Notes: a model not told the origin generated them from the letters alone. A stretch of DNA of 64,000 nt from RYN-230 sp963770535 (GCA_963770535.1 CAVYPZ010000007.1:62001-126000), one strand, 5' to 3'; shown: positions 44,748 through 54,982, numbered from the stretch's first letter. Program-made: numbers and translations.

Positions 44748-45335
44748 CGACCCGGGCAGCCCAGCCCAGCCAGGGCAGGCCGGCGCCGGCCCGGGCGGCC
44801 CGGACCCGGGCCGGCCTGATGCGGCGGCACCGACCGCGGCGCAGCTGGCCCGGGAGGCCCTCGCCCGGGCCCGGGCCGCCGCGCGGGCGCGTGGGGACCT
44901 TCCCGCCGGGGGGTCCGCCGCGCGGCCAGCGGCCCGTGGCGGCCCGGCGGGCCAGGCGGCCGGCCCCGCCGACCCCGCCGCGACGACCCGCAGCCGCTGA
45001 CCACGGCCATCCACGGCCTCATCGGCGACCAGGGGTGGCAGACCGCGGCCGCGGTCGGGTCCGTCTTCGGCCGCTGGGCCGAGATCGTCGGCGGCGACCT
45101 CGCCGCGCACACCCGTCCCGACCGCTTCACCGACGGCGAGCTCCAGGTGATCGCCGACTCCACCGCGTGGGCCACCCAGGTGCGGCTGCTGGCCGGCACG
45201 CTGGTGCGCCGGCTGAATAACGAGCTGGGTGAGGGCACGGTGACCAGGGTCAAGGTCCGGGGCCCTGAGCAGCCACGGCGGCCCGGTGAGTGGCGCGTGC
45301 GGGGTGGTCGGGGGCCACGCGACACGTACGGCTGA
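44737..45335 (+). CDS. DUF721 (DciA-like) protein, one-base frameshift in the sequence
   Basis: The GTG overlaps the recF end by 11 bases. The first half (PTAAQLAREALARARAAARARGDLP) is the basic leader of actinobacterial DUF721 proteins. The frame then ends at 45000, while the neighbouring frame carries DDPQPLTTAIHGLIGDQGWQTAAAVGSVFGRWAEIVGGDLAAHTRPDRF and ADSTAWATQVRLLAGTLVRRLN, the DUF721 domain. One base is missing near 44970 (total 599 nt). DUF721/DciA proteins assist loading of the DnaB helicase; here this gene links recF and gyrB. Confidence 0.88.
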
Positions 45336-45360
45336 GACTGAAGGTTCTCCCAGGTAAAAT
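45332..45360 (+). promoter_or_regulatory. Possible gyrB promoter
   Basis: CTGAGA (45332-45337), 17 bases, TAAAAT (45355-45360) resembles a housekeeping -35/-10 pair, 85 bp ahead of the gyrB start. The AT-rich -10 stands out in this GC-rich sequence. Confidence 0.45.
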
Positions 45361-45445
45361 AGGTCTGCGCCCCGGGGGCAGCACGGTGGTTCGGACTGTG
45401 CCGTGCCCTGGTAGCGCGTTATCTCTTCCCAAGAGGAGCTTGCTC

Positions 45446-47398
45446 TTGTCCTACGACGCACGCTCGATCACGGTCCTGGAGGGCCTTGAGGCGGTACGCA
45501 AGCGTCCCGGTATGTACATCGGATCCACCGGTGAGCGCGGCCTCCATCATCTCGTGTACGAGGTCGTGGACAACGCGGTGGACGAGGCACTGGCCGGGTT
45601 CTGCGACCGCATCGATGTCACCCTGCTGGCCGACGGGGGGGTCCGGGTCTCCGACGACGGCCGGGGGATCCCCGTTGATGAGCACCCGGTGGAAAAGCGC
45701 CCGGCGGTCGAGGTCGTGCTGACCACCCTGCACGCCGGCGGGAAGTTCGACGGCAAGTCTTACGCCGTGTCCGGCGGCCTGCACGGGGTAGGCGTGTCCG
45801 TGGTGAACGCGCTGTCCAGCCGGCTGGAGGTCGAGGTCTGCCGGGACGGCTACGAGTGGCGGCAGACCTATGAGTTCAGCCACCCGGCCACCCCGCTGAC
45901 CCGCGGCGAGGCCACCGGCGCGACCGGCACCACGATCACGTTCTGGCCTGACCAGAACATCTTCGAGACCACTGAGTGGGACTGGGAGACCCTGTCCCGC
46001 CGGCTCCAGGAGATGGCGTTCCTCAACCGTGACCTCGAGATCAACCTGGTTGACCAGCGGCCCGACCATGCCGCGGCCACCGACGACCCCGGTTTGCCGC
46101 GAACCGTGCGCTACCGCTACGAAGGCGGCATCGCGGACTTCGTGCGGCACCTGAACGCGTCCAAGGAGCCGGTGCACGCCAGCGTCATCGACTTCGGCGA
46201 GGAAGGCACCGGGATCTCCGCCGAGATCGCCATGCAGTGGAACGCGTCGTACTCCGAGTCGGTGCACACGTTCGCCAACACGATCAACACGGCGGAGGGC
46301 GGTACCCACGAGGAGGGCTTCCGTGCGGCGCTGACCACGATCGTGAACAACTACGCCCGGGACCAGAAGCTCGTCCGCGAGAAGGAGGAGCGGCTGTCCG
46401 GCGAGGACGTGCGCGAGGGACTCGCCGCCATCATTCACGTCAAGCTGGCTAACCCGCAGTTCGAAGGGCAGACCAAGACCAAGCTGGGGAACACCGAGGC
46501 CAAGTCGTTCGTGCAGAAGGCCGTCAACGACCACCTGCGCGACTGGTTCGAGCGCAACCCCGGCGAGGCCAAGGACATCATCAGCAAGGCGGCCCAGGCC
46601 GCCCGGGCCCGGATCGCTGCCCGGCAGGCCCGTGACCTGACCCGGCGCAAGAGCCTGCTGGAGAGCAGTTCCCTGCCCGGCAAGCTGGCCGACTGCCAGT
46701 CGGGTGAACCCGAGCGCTGCGAGATCTACGTGGTGGAGGGTGATTCGGCCGGCGGCTCGGCCAAGCAGGGCCGGAACCCGGAGTACCAGGCGATCCTGCC
46801 GCTGCGCGGCAAGATCCTCAACGTGGAGAAGTCCCGGATCGACCGGGTCCTGAAGAACAACGAGGTCCAGGCCATGATCACGGCCCTGGGCACCGGCATC
46901 CACGACGACTTCGACATCACCAAGCTCCGCTATTACAAGATCATCCTTATGGCGGACGCGGACGTGGATGGCCAGCACATCACCACGCTGCTGCTCACCC
47001 TGCTGTTCCGGTTCATGAAGCCGCTGATCGAGGCAGGCCACGTGTACCTGGCCCAGCCCCCCCTCTACAAGATCAAGTGGGAGGGCCGCGGGATCGAGCC
47101 CGATTACGCCTACTCGGACCGGGAACGTGACGCGCTCATCGAGGCGGGGATCGCCGCGGGCCGCAAGGACCCCCGCCCCCGCGACGCGGTCCAGCGGTAC
47201 AAGGGCCTCGGCGAGATGAACGCCACCGAGCTGTGGGAAACCACCATGAACCCCGCGAACCGCGTGCTGAAGCAGGTCACGGTAGACGACGCAGCCCAGG
47301 CCGACGAGCTGTTCAGCGTGCTGATGGGCGAGGACGTGGAGGCCCGCCGGGCGTTCATCCAGCGCAACGCCAAGGACGTCCGCTTCCTCGACATCTGA
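45446..47398 (+). CDS. gyrB: DNA gyrase subunit B
   Basis: 650 residues from a TTG (LSYDARSITVLEGLEAVRKRPGMYIG) with GAGGAG seven bases ahead; the longer open frame to 45290 is not family-like. ATPase motifs: VVDNAVDEALAG, DDGRGIPVD, LHAGGKFDGKSYAVSGGLHGVG. Toprim: CEIYVVEGDSAGGSAKQGRN and MADADVDGQHI. The end RRAFIQRNAKDVRFLDI is complete. With GyrA it introduces negative supercoils. Confidence 0.97.
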   Translation: MSYDARSITVLEGLEAVRKRPGMYIGSTGERGLHHLVYEVVDNAVDEALAGFCDRIDVTLLADGGVRVSDDGRGIPVDEHPVEKRPAVEVVLTTLHAGGKFDGKSYAVSGGLHGVGVSVVNALSSRLEVEVCRDGYEWRQTYEFSHPATPLTRGEATGATGTTITFWPDQNIFETTEWDWETLSRRLQEMAFLNRDLEINLVDQRPDHAAATDDPGLPRTVRYRYEGGIADFVRHLNASKEPVHASVIDFGEEGTGISAEIAMQWNASYSESVHTFANTINTAEGGTHEEGFRAALTTIVNNYARDQKLVREKEERLSGEDVREGLAAIIHVKLANPQFEGQTKTKLGNTEAKSFVQKAVNDHLRDWFERNPGEAKDIISKAAQAARARIAARQARDLTRRKSLLESSSLPGKLADCQSGEPERCEIYVVEGDSAGGSAKQGRNPEYQAILPLRGKILNVEKSRIDRVLKNNEVQAMITALGTGIHDDFDITKLRYYKIILMADADVDGQHITTLLLTLLFRFMKPLIEAGHVYLAQPPLYKIKWEGRGIEPDYAYSDRERDALIEAGIAAGRKDPRPRDAVQRYKGLGEMNATELWETTMNPANRVLKQVTVDDAAQADELFSVLMGEDVEARRAFIQRNAKDVRFLDI

Positions 47399-47412
47399 CT
47401 TGCCGCACACTT

Positions 47413-47443
47413 CCGCCCCCTCGTCATAGCTGACGGGGGGCGG
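47413..47443 (+). promoter_or_regulatory. Hairpin in the gyrB-gyrA gap
   Basis: CCGCCCCC-T-CGTCA and TGACGGGGGGCGG pair over 13 bp with one bulged T and a TAGC loop, ending 20 bp before the gyrA start. It could tune gyrA expression relative to gyrB. Confidence 0.4.
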
Positions 47444-47463
47444 CCACAGGAGAGGTTTGCCAA

Positions 47464-50087
47464 GTGACTGAGCTCGACACCGGGGGCGGCCACGACCGGA
47501 CCGAACCGGTCGACATCCAGGTGGAGATGCAGCGTAGCTACATCGACTACGCCATGTCCGTCATCGTCGGGCGGGCCCTGCCGGACGTGCGCGACGGGCT
47601 GAAGCCGGTGCACGTCCGCATCCTGTGGGCGATGTACGACGGCGGCTACCGGCCCGACCGCGGCTACTTCAAGTGCTCCCGCGTCGTCGGGGACGTCATG
47701 GGCCAGTACCACCCGCACGGGGACAGCGCCATCTACGATGCGCTGGTCCGCCTGGCCCAGCCGTGGTCGATGCGGATGCCGCTGATCGACGGCCAGGGCA
47801 ACTTCGGCTCCCCGGGCAACGACCCGCCGGCCGCCATGCGCTACACCGAATGCCGCCTGGCCCCGCTGGCCATGGAGATGCTCCGGGACATCGACAAGGA
47901 CACCGTCGATTTCCGGCCGAACTACGACGGCCGCACCCCCGAGCCGACGGTGCTGCCGAGCCGGTTCCCCAACCTGCTCATCAACGGGTCGCAGGGCATC
48001 GCGGTCGGGATGGCCACCAACATCCCCACGCACAACCTGCGCGAGGTGGCCTCCGGTGTCCAGTGGTACCTGGATAACTTCGGAGTCTCCGACGAGGGCC
48101 TGCTGGAAGCCCTGATCGAGCGGGTCAAGGGCCCCGACTTCCCGACCAGCGGGCTGATCGTCGGCCGCCGCGGCATCGAGGAAGCGTACCGGACCGGCCG
48201 GGGCTCGATCACCATGCGCGCAGTGGTGGACATCGACGAGGACACCCGCGGCCGCCCCTGCCTGATCGTCACCGAGCTGCCTTACCAGGTGAACCCGGAC
48301 AACCTGGCGACCAAGATTGCCGAGCTGGTCAAGGACGGCCGGGTCACCGGGATCGCCGACGTCCGGGACGAGAGCAGCGGCCGCACCGGGCAGCGCCTGG
48401 TCATCGTGCTGAAGCGGGACGCGGTGGCCAAGGTCGTGCTGAACAACCTGTACAAGCACACCCAGCTGCAGGACACGTTCGGCGCCAACATGCTGGCCCT
48501 GGTCAACGGCGTGCCGCGCACGCTCCGGCTGGACCAGCTGATCAGGTACTGGGTCGCGCACCAGATCGAGGTCATCGTCCGGCGCACCCGGTACCTGCTC
48601 CGCCAGGCCCAGCAGCGGGCCCACATCGTCCGGGCGCTGCTCAAGGCCATCGACCGGATCGACGAGGTCATCGCGCTCATCCGCGGCAGCGCGTCGGCGT
48701 CCGCGGCCCAGCAGGGCCTGATGGACCTGCTGGAGATCGACGAGGAGCAGGCCCGCGCCATCCTCGACATGCAGCTGCGCCGGCTGGCCGCCCTGGAGCG
48801 CCAGGCGCTGGCCGACGAGTACGAGGACCTGATGGCGAAGATCGCGGACTACGAGGCGATCCTGGCCTCGCCCGAGCGGCAGCGCCAGATCATCGGTGAT
48901 GAGCTCGGCGAGATCGTGGCCAGGTATGGCGACGACCGGCGCACCCGCATCATCCCCTTCGACGGTGACGTGACCGACGAGGACCTCATCGCCGAGGAAG
49001 ACGTGGTCGTCACCATCACCCACGGCGGATACGCCAAGCGCACCAAGACAGACCTGTACCGGGCGCAGCGGCGGGGCGGTAAGGGGGTGCGCGGCGCGCA
49101 GCTGCGCACCGACGACATCGTGGATCACTTCTTCGTGACCACGACGCACCGATGGATCCTCTTCTTCACCAACAAGGGACGGGTGTACCGGGCCAAGGCC
49201 TACGAGCTGCCGGACACGGCCCGGGATGCCCGCGGCCAGCACGTGGCGAACCTGCTCGCCTTCCAGCCGGACGAGCGGATCGCCGAGGTCCTCGCGATCC
49301 CGGACTACTCGGTTGCGCCCTACCTGGTCATCGCCACCCGGTCGGGCCTGGTCAAGAAATCCCTGCTGACCGACTACGACTCGGCCCGGTCCGGCGGGAT
49401 CATCGCCATCAACCTGCGCGACGACGACGAGGTCATCGCGGCCAGCCTGGTCTCCCCCGAGGATGACCTGCTGCTGGTGAGCCGGAAGGCCCAGTCCATC
49501 CGGTTCCACGCCAGCGACGACACCATGCGGCCGATGGGCCGGGCCACCTCCGGCGTCATCGGCATGCGGTTCACCGACGGCGACGAGCTGCTCGACATGC
49601 ACGTGGTGCGGGAGGGCGCGGACGTCCTGGTGGCCACCGGCGGCGGGTACGCCAAGCGGACCCCCTCGGACCAGTACCCCGTGCAGGGCCGTGGCGGCCG
49701 CGGCGTGCTGACCGCGCGCATCGTCGACTCCCGGGGCGAGCTGGTCGGGGCCCTGCTGGTGCACCCGGAGGACGAGGTGTTCGCGATCACCGCGTCCGGC
49801 GGGGTCATCCGGACCCTGGCGGCCGAGGTGAAGCTGTCCGGCCGGCAGACCATGGGCGTGCGGCTGATGAACCTGGCCTCCGGTGACAGCGTGGTGGCCA
49901 TCGCCCGCAACGCCGAGGCCCTGGCTGACGCCGAGACGGATCTTGACGCCGAGACGGATCTGACGCAGAGGGTGATCCTGACGGCGGGACCGACGCGGGC
50001 GCGCAGGCCGGGACCGGGCCGGACGATCCGGGTAATCCGGACGGTCCGGGGCCAGAAGCCGGCCCGGAGGGTGCTGGTCCTGTGTAG
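47464..50087 (+). CDS. gyrA: DNA gyrase subunit A, frameshift in the acidic tail
   Basis: The breakage-reunion domain is complete: VEMQRSYIDYAMSVIVGRALPDVRDGLKPV, QYHPHGDSAIYDALVRLAQPWSMRMPLIDGQGNFGSPGNDPPAAMRYTE with the catalytic Tyr. The C-terminal beta-pinwheel has the GyrA box RRGGKGVRG. After residue 825 an 18-bp repeat (GACGCCGAGACGGATCTT at 49927) is copied at 49945 with one T missing; without that loss the frame would read an Asp/Gly/Pro tail (SDAEGDPDGGTDAG...PEGAGPV) ending at TAG 50085-50087. As given, the frame runs on to 50118 with a basic tail. The acidic tail is the expected form. Confidence 0.95.
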
Positions 50088-50306
50088 CCCGGGGATGATT
50101 CCGGGGGTGTCCGGGTAGGGATCGGGGCACCCGCCCGGACGGGGCTGAAGGTCACGGTGCGGTGACGGACGGGCTAGTGGAGGCAACGTGGGGATGGCCG
50201 GTGACGTCTAATGAGTATCCACTCAGACGACGCTCACAAGCCCCGAGTGGGGACGTACCCTCCATTCGGGGATAACCTCGAAGGAAATCTTCCCGAGGAG
50301 GACGGG

Positions 50307-51182
50307 GTGGAACAACGCGCGGAACCGCCATCGTGGGTGCCCGACAGCGGGCGCCCACGGACTGGTGCGGCTGCCGACTTGCGAAGCCCCGAGGCCGATG
50401 AGGCCGCGGCGGGGACTCCAGACGGCGACACGGATTACAACTTTTCAGCAGGCACGTCGTATTCGGATAGCCAGGACACCACGTTCCTTCCGGCCGAGGG
50501 CGCGGGCGGCTACACCTATGACCCCGGCCTGCCCGGGGACACCACGGCGGCGGTCCCGCCTTACCCCGCCGCGTCGCTCACCGAGCCGGTGGGGGGCCCG
50601 GCCACGACCGGCACCAGCCCGGCCCCCGGCGGCGCCGCGGACAGCCCTTCGCCTGCACCGGCGGATGAGGGGCGTAACCGTACCAGCAGGTTCTCGGCGA
50701 TCCCGCGCGGCGGGTACAAGGACCGCTCGGGGCCCGCTGCGGCCGGTACCGCCCTGGGCGGGGCGGCAGCGGGTGCCTCCCCGGCGGCCGCCCGGAAGGG
50801 CAGCCAGGCCCCGGCCCGGCGGGCCGACCTGGTCCTCGCCCGGCTCGAGCCATGGTCGGTCATGAAGTTCAGCTTCCTCATGTCGCTGGTGGCCTGGGTG
50901 GTGCTGTTCGTCGCCGTGGCCTTCCTGTATTTCGTGCTGTCCAGCCTGGGCGTGTTCACGTCCATCCAGCACACGCTGACCAGCGTCACATCCAGCTCGG
51001 GTTCGGCCGGGGCCAGCCTGAACCACTGGTTCTCGGCGTCACGGGTCCTGGGTTACACGATGCTGCTGGGCGCGGTGAACATCGTCCTGATCACGGCGCT
51101 GTCCACGGTCGGCGCCATGATCTACAACCTGGTCACCCACCTGGGTGGCGGCATCGAGGTCACGCTGCGGGAGACCGACTGA
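50307..51182 (+). CDS. DUF3566 membrane protein
   Basis: 291 residues from a GTG (VEQRAEPPSWVPDSG) with GAGGAGG five to six bases upstream; an ATG at 50211 in the same frame lacks a site and is an alternative. About 190 disordered residues precede the DUF3566 core: ADLVLARLEPWSVMKFSFLMSLVAWVVLFVAVAFLYFVLSSLGVF, then LGYTMLLGAVNIVLITALSTVGAMIYNLVTHLGGGIEVTL, two membrane hairpin segments. It always follows gyrA in actinomycetes; function unknown. Confidence 0.9.
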   Translation: MEQRAEPPSWVPDSGRPRTGAAADLRSPEADEAAAGTPDGDTDYNFSAGTSYSDSQDTTFLPAEGAGGYTYDPGLPGDTTAAVPPYPAASLTEPVGGPATTGTSPAPGGAADSPSPAPADEGRNRTSRFSAIPRGGYKDRSGPAAAGTALGGAAAGASPAAARKGSQAPARRADLVLARLEPWSVMKFSFLMSLVAWVVLFVAVAFLYFVLSSLGVFTSIQHTLTSVTSSSGSAGASLNHWFSASRVLGYTMLLGAVNIVLITALSTVGAMIYNLVTHLGGGIEVTLRETD

Positions 51183-51269
51183 CGGGTCACCCGCAATATG
51201 CGATAGCCTTACGCGGCGGCAATTCCCGGGGTGTGTGTGGCGCATACGCCGCGCCCCGGGCCGCAGCAC

Positions 51270-51343
51270 GGGCCTGTAGCTCAGCCGGTTAGAGCGCCGC
51301 CCTGATAAGGCGGAGGTCGATGGTTCAAGTCCATCCAGGCCCA
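51270..51343 (+). tRNA. tRNA-Ile (GAT)
   Basis: 74 nt. The acceptor GGGCCTG (51270-51276) pairs with CAGGCCC (51336-51342), with discriminator A. The anticodon arm CCGCCCTGATAAGGCGG gives GAT. T loop GGTTCAAGTCC. CCA is not encoded. This is the tRNA-Ile that follows gyrA/DUF3566 in actinomycetes; the tRNA-Ala often found with it is not seen nearby. Confidence 0.96.
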
Positions 51344-51501
51344 CCCACGCGAGTGACGGCGGCGACCTCGCTCCAATGAGGTAGTCAGCCTGGCGGCGTC
51401 CGCCGTTCTCACGGTGCTCATCCTGTGGCAGTTCCGCTTGCTGCTGGTGGCCCGCAGGCAGCGCCAGTTGTGCGCGTGACCCGGCTTGCGCCGGGGCCTG
51501 C

Positions 51502-51843
51502 CTACCAGCCGAGCTCGCGCAGACGCGCGTCGTCGATCCCGAAGTGGTGGGCGACCTCGTGGATGACCGTCCGCCGGACCTGCTCCACCACCTCGGGCTC
51601 GGTGTCGCAGATCGCGCAGATCGCCCGCCGGTAGATCGTGATCCGGTCCGGCAGCACCCCCGCGTACTGGGTGGTCCGGCTGGTCAGCGGAATCCCCTGG
51701 TAGAGGCCCAGCAGGCCGGGACGCCCGGGTCCATGCTCGACGGTGACCGCGACGTTGCGCATCAGCCTGCCGAGATCCTCGGGCAGGCTGTCCAGCGCGG
51801 TCACGACCATGTCCTCGAACTGGGCCGGCTCGACGTCGATCAC
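51502..51843 (-). CDS. Metallopeptidase family protein (minigluzincin-like)
   Basis: 113 residues from a GTG (VIDVEPAQFEDMVVTALDSLPEDLG). RNVAVTVEHGP, LLGLYQGIPLTSRTTQYAGVLPDRITIYRRAICAIC and VRRTVIHEVAHHFGIDDARLRELGW give the zincin HExxH motif with a downstream Asp as third ligand. This is the small DUF1025-type family of predicted cytosolic zinc peptidases. Substrate unknown. Confidence 0.9.
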   Translation of the reverse strand: MIDVEPAQFEDMVVTALDSLPEDLGRLMRNVAVTVEHGPGRPGLLGLYQGIPLTSRTTQYAGVLPDRITIYRRAICAICDTEPEVVEQVRRTVIHEVAHHFGIDDARLRELGW

Positions 51844-51983
51844 CGTCCCATTGTCTGCCCTCCGGCTGGGCCCCGGCTCCGCACGGCGGCGGGACCGGTA
51901 GGTCAGGCACATGCCGCCCGGCCGGCCACATAGCCTGTTTCCGACAGATCTCCCGTTTCGCCTTCCCCGCACGAGGGCTGCCT

Positions 51984-52571
51984 GTGCTGACCAACGAAGT
52001 CCCGGACGCCCCGGCCGCGAGGGCCGACGACCGGGTCCCGCGCCGCCGCAGGCGCCGCACCGTCGTGACCGGGATCGCTGCTGCGGTGTTCCTGGCGTTC
52101 TGCGGGCTGACCGCGCGCCTGTTCATCGTTCCCGCGTCCGGGATGCCGGCGCACGTCAACGCCATCGTGATGATGGCCGGCCCCGGTGACCGCTACTCGA
52201 CCGCGCTGGGGCTGGCCGCCGGGCACCGCGCGCCCGTGCTGGTGATCTCCCGCGGATCCAGCTTCGTGACCAGCGGTCCCTGCGCGCCGCCGATCGCGGG
52301 GGTCAGGGAGATCTGCTTCGACCCCAGCCCGGACACCACCCAGGGCGAGGCGGAGTACGCCGCCCGGCTGGCCAGGCAGTACCACTGGAACTCCATCGCC
52401 CTGGTCACCATCACGCCGCAGGACTCCCGGGCCAGGCTGCGGATGGAGCGCTGCTTCAGCGGCCACGTCTACGTGATGACCGCACCGATCCGCGCCGCGA
52501 TGTGGCCTTACGAGCTGGCCTACGAATGGGGTGCGACGATCAAGGCGCTCGCCGTCAACCGCAGCTGCTGA
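51984..52571 (+). CDS. DUF218/YdcF-like membrane-anchored protein
   Basis: 195 residues. A basic N-terminus (VPRRRRRRTVV) and one helix (TGIAAAVFLAFCGLTARLFIV) anchor it with the domain outside or in the periplasm-like space. The DUF218 fold shows NAIVMMAGPGDRYSTALGLAAG, VLVISRGS, PDTTQGEAEYAARLARQYHWNSIALVT and RLRMERCF. Relatives (SanA/ElyC/YdcF) act in envelope integrity; the enzymatic activity is unknown. Divergent from the metallopeptidase gene. Confidence 0.85.
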   Translation: MLTNEVPDAPAARADDRVPRRRRRRTVVTGIAAAVFLAFCGLTARLFIVPASGMPAHVNAIVMMAGPGDRYSTALGLAAGHRAPVLVISRGSSFVTSGPCAPPIAGVREICFDPSPDTTQGEAEYAARLARQYHWNSIALVTITPQDSRARLRMERCFSGHVYVMTAPIRAAMWPYELAYEWGATIKALAVNRSC

Positions 52572-52697
52572 GCCCCGGCGCGCCGCAGGCGGCCGCCCCG
52601 GCCGCCCCGGCCGGATAAGAGAACGCTTAATCCGAGGTCGCCCCAGCCAGGCCCGCGAATTAGAGTCAGGCCCAGGACACCGGGAAGGTACCTGAAC

Positions 52698-52955
52698 ATG
52701 AGTGATCAGCCGGGCGAGGCCCTTGAGGTGCTGCGCGGGGTGTGGAGCGCGCAGCAGCAGACCGCTGCCGACCTCGACGATGACTGCGGCACCAAGACGT
52801 GCAAGAAGATGGCCGATGTCGGTTTCGGCGGCATGGCCGGCCCGGACGGGGACTTGCGCAGCGCCTGGCGGAACCAGCTGGCCCGCGAGGGCAAGCTGAG
52901 CACCGGGGGCAGCAGCATCGCCGATCTGGTGCTCGGCCCGGACGAGGGTCACTGA
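52698..52955 (+). CDS. Small orphan protein, first gene of the cox accessory operon
   Basis: 85 residues from an ATG with GGGAAGG eight bases ahead: MSDQPGEALEVLRGVWSAQQ..., acidic, no membrane segment. Two Cys occur in DDDCGTKTCKKMADVG, and a Gly/Ser tail follows. I recognise no family. It ends seven bases before coxD, so it is almost surely co-transcribed and presumably concerns CO dehydrogenase maturation; the Cys pair could hold metal. Confidence 0.7.
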   Translation: MSDQPGEALEVLRGVWSAQQQTAADLDDDCGTKTCKKMADVGFGGMAGPDGDLRSAWRNQLAREGKLSTGGSSIADLVLGPDEGH

Positions 52956-52962
52956 CCTCTGC

Positions 52963-53840
52963 ATGGAGTATCCGGGCACCGTCGGCGAGCTCACGGGGAT
53001 CTTGCGCCAGGGCGGTTATCTCGCCGACCGCGGCCTGGCTACCGCGCTGTTCGTCGGGCTCTCGATGCACCGTCCTGTCCTGCTCGAAGGCGAGGTCGGG
53101 GTGGGCAAGACGGAGGTCGCGAAGGTCCTGGCGAAGGCGTTCGGGCGGCGGCTGATCCGGCTGCAGTGCTACGAGGGCATCGATACCAACCAGGCGCTCT
53201 ACGAGTGGGACTACGCCCGCCAGATGCTCTACATCCGGGCCCTGTCGAGCAGCGGCAGGTGACCGAGGAGGACGCGGTCGACAAGGTCTTCGGCCCGCGG
53301 TTCCTGCTGGAACGGCCGCTGCTGGACGCGGTCCGGGCGGGCGACCAGGCGGTGCTGCTCATCGACGAGGTGGACCGGGCCGACGACGAGTTCGAGGCGT
53401 TCCTGCTCGAGGTGCTGTCGGACTTCCAGATCAGCATCCCCGAGATCGGCACGATCAAGGCGGAACGGCCGCCGCTGGTGCTGCTGACCTCGAACCGGAC
53501 CCGCGAACTGCACGACGCGCTCAAGCGGCGCTGCCTCTACCACTGGATCGGCTACCCGCCGCCGGAGCGCGAGGTGGAGATCGTCCTGGTCCGGGCGCCC
53601 GGTGTGTCGCAGGCGCTGGCGGGCAAGGTGGTCGCGGCGGTCAACCGGCTGCGGGAGATGGAACTGGCCAAGCCCCCCGGGGTGGCCGAGACGATCGACT
53701 GGGTGCGGACCCTGGACTTCCTCGGCGAGACCGGGCTGGGCACCGAGGTCGCTGCCGACACGCTGGGCGCGGTGGTCAAGGAACGGGACGACCTCGAGCT
53801 GGTGCGCGAGAACCTGGAAGAGATCACGTCCGGTGCCTGA
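52963..53840 (+). CDS. coxD: CoxD, MoxR-type AAA+ ATPase, one-base frameshift in the sequence
   Basis: The first part has GLSMHRPVLLEGEVGVGKTEVAKVLAKAFGRRLIRLQCYEGIDTNQALYEWDY (Walker A GEVGVGKTE). After QMLYIRAL near 53245 one base is missing and the frame changes; the rest has RFLLERPLLDAVRAGDQAVLLIDEVDRADDEFEAFLLEVLSDF (Walker B), LTSNRTRELHDALKRRCLYHWI (sensor 1, Arg finger) and sensor 2. Total 878 nt. CoxD unfolds or remodels apo-CoxL to install the Mo-Cu site's bridging sulfur and copper. It overlaps coxE by eight bases. Confidence 0.92.
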
Positions 53841-54959
53841 GCGCGCCCCGTTCGTCGCCCTGCTGGTGAACTTCACGGCGGAACTCCGCGCGGCCGGCCT
53901 GCCGGTCGGCTCCGGGGACGTGCTGGCCTACTGCGCGGCCATGGGCGCGCTGGACCCCGCCGACCTGCTGGACCTGTACTGGGGCGGCCGGACCACGCTG
54001 GTGACCCGGCGGGAGAACATCCCCGTGTACGACCGGGTGTTCCGGCGGTTCTTCACCGGCAGCAGCGACCCGGTCCGCGAGCTGCTGACGCTGAAGCAGC
54101 CCGAGCACGCCCTGTCCGAGGGGGTGCTCCAGATCCCGGCCACCGATCCCGGGGAGGACCTCCAGGAACAGGTGAGCCTGGGCCTGATGGCGTCGGAGGC
54201 CGAGACGCTCCGGCACAAGTCGTTCCCCGCCTGCACACCCGAAGGAACTCGCCGCGCTGCGGCGGATCATGGCGAGGATCCGGGTCACCCCGCCCCGGCG
54301 GCGCACCCGGCGGACGACGGCGGCGGCCGCGGGGCGCTCTCCCGACCTGCGCCGGATGGTGCGCGAGTCGCTGCGCATGCACGGTGAGCCTGGTGAGCTG
54401 GCGTGGCGGCAGCGCAAGGTCCGGCTCCGGCCGCTGATCCTCATCCTGGACGTGTCCGGGTCGATGGCCGACTACTCACGCCACCTGCTCCAGTTCGCCT
54501 ACTCGGCCAGCCGCGCGGCCACGCGGGTCGAGGTGTTCTGCTTCGGCACCCGGCTCACCCGGATCACCCGGGCCCTGGATCACCGCAAACCCGATGATGC
54601 CCTGGAACGGGCGGCCAGCGCCGTATTCGACTGGGAGGGCGGCACCAGGATCGGGGCCTGCCTGGACACGTTCGTCCGCGACTGGGGCCGCCGCGGGCTG
54701 ATCCGGGGCGGCATCGTCGTCATCTGCTCCGACGGCCTGGACCGGGGGGACCCGGAAATGCTGGCCACGGCCATGGAACGGCTTGCCCGGCTCAGCTACC
54801 GGGTGGTGTGGATGAACCCGCACAAGGGCAGCGACCCGCACTTCCGGCCCACCACCCTTGGCATGGTGGCCGCCGCCCCGAGCATCGACCTGATCCTGTC
54901 CGGCCACGACCTCAGCCAGCCTGGAGGAACTCGCTACGCTGCTGCCAACCCTCAACTAG
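53833..54959 (+). CDS. coxE: CoxE, VWA-domain protein, two frameshifts in the sequence
   Basis: MPERAPFVALLVNFTAELRAAGLPVGSGDVLAYCAAM and the following helical region (DLYWGGRTTLVTRRENIPVYDRVFRRFF) belong to the CoxE/DUF58-like family. An extra C in CCC at 54238-54240 shifts the frame; it continues KELAALRRIMARIRVTPPRRRTRR and the VWA domain LILILDVSGSMADYSRHLLQF with the MIDAS motif. A second extra base near 54911 hides the natural end (ASLEELATLLPTLN, TAG at 54957-54959). Total 1127 nt. CoxE pairs with the AAA+ protein CoxD in maturing the CO dehydrogenase active site. Confidence 0.92.
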
Positions 54960-54982
54960 GCCACCCGAACCAGGAGGACGCG

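Noticed and set aside
45419..47410. 663-residue open frame antisense to gyrB (and a 1006-residue one antisense to gyrA at 47110-50130)
   Set aside because: Long antisense frames are expected from high GC third positions; composition lacks any domain and both opposite-strand genes are certain.
53166..53840. Separate 224-residue gene inside coxD
   Set aside because: Its first 30 residues are out of frame with the family; it is the second half of coxD after a missing base.
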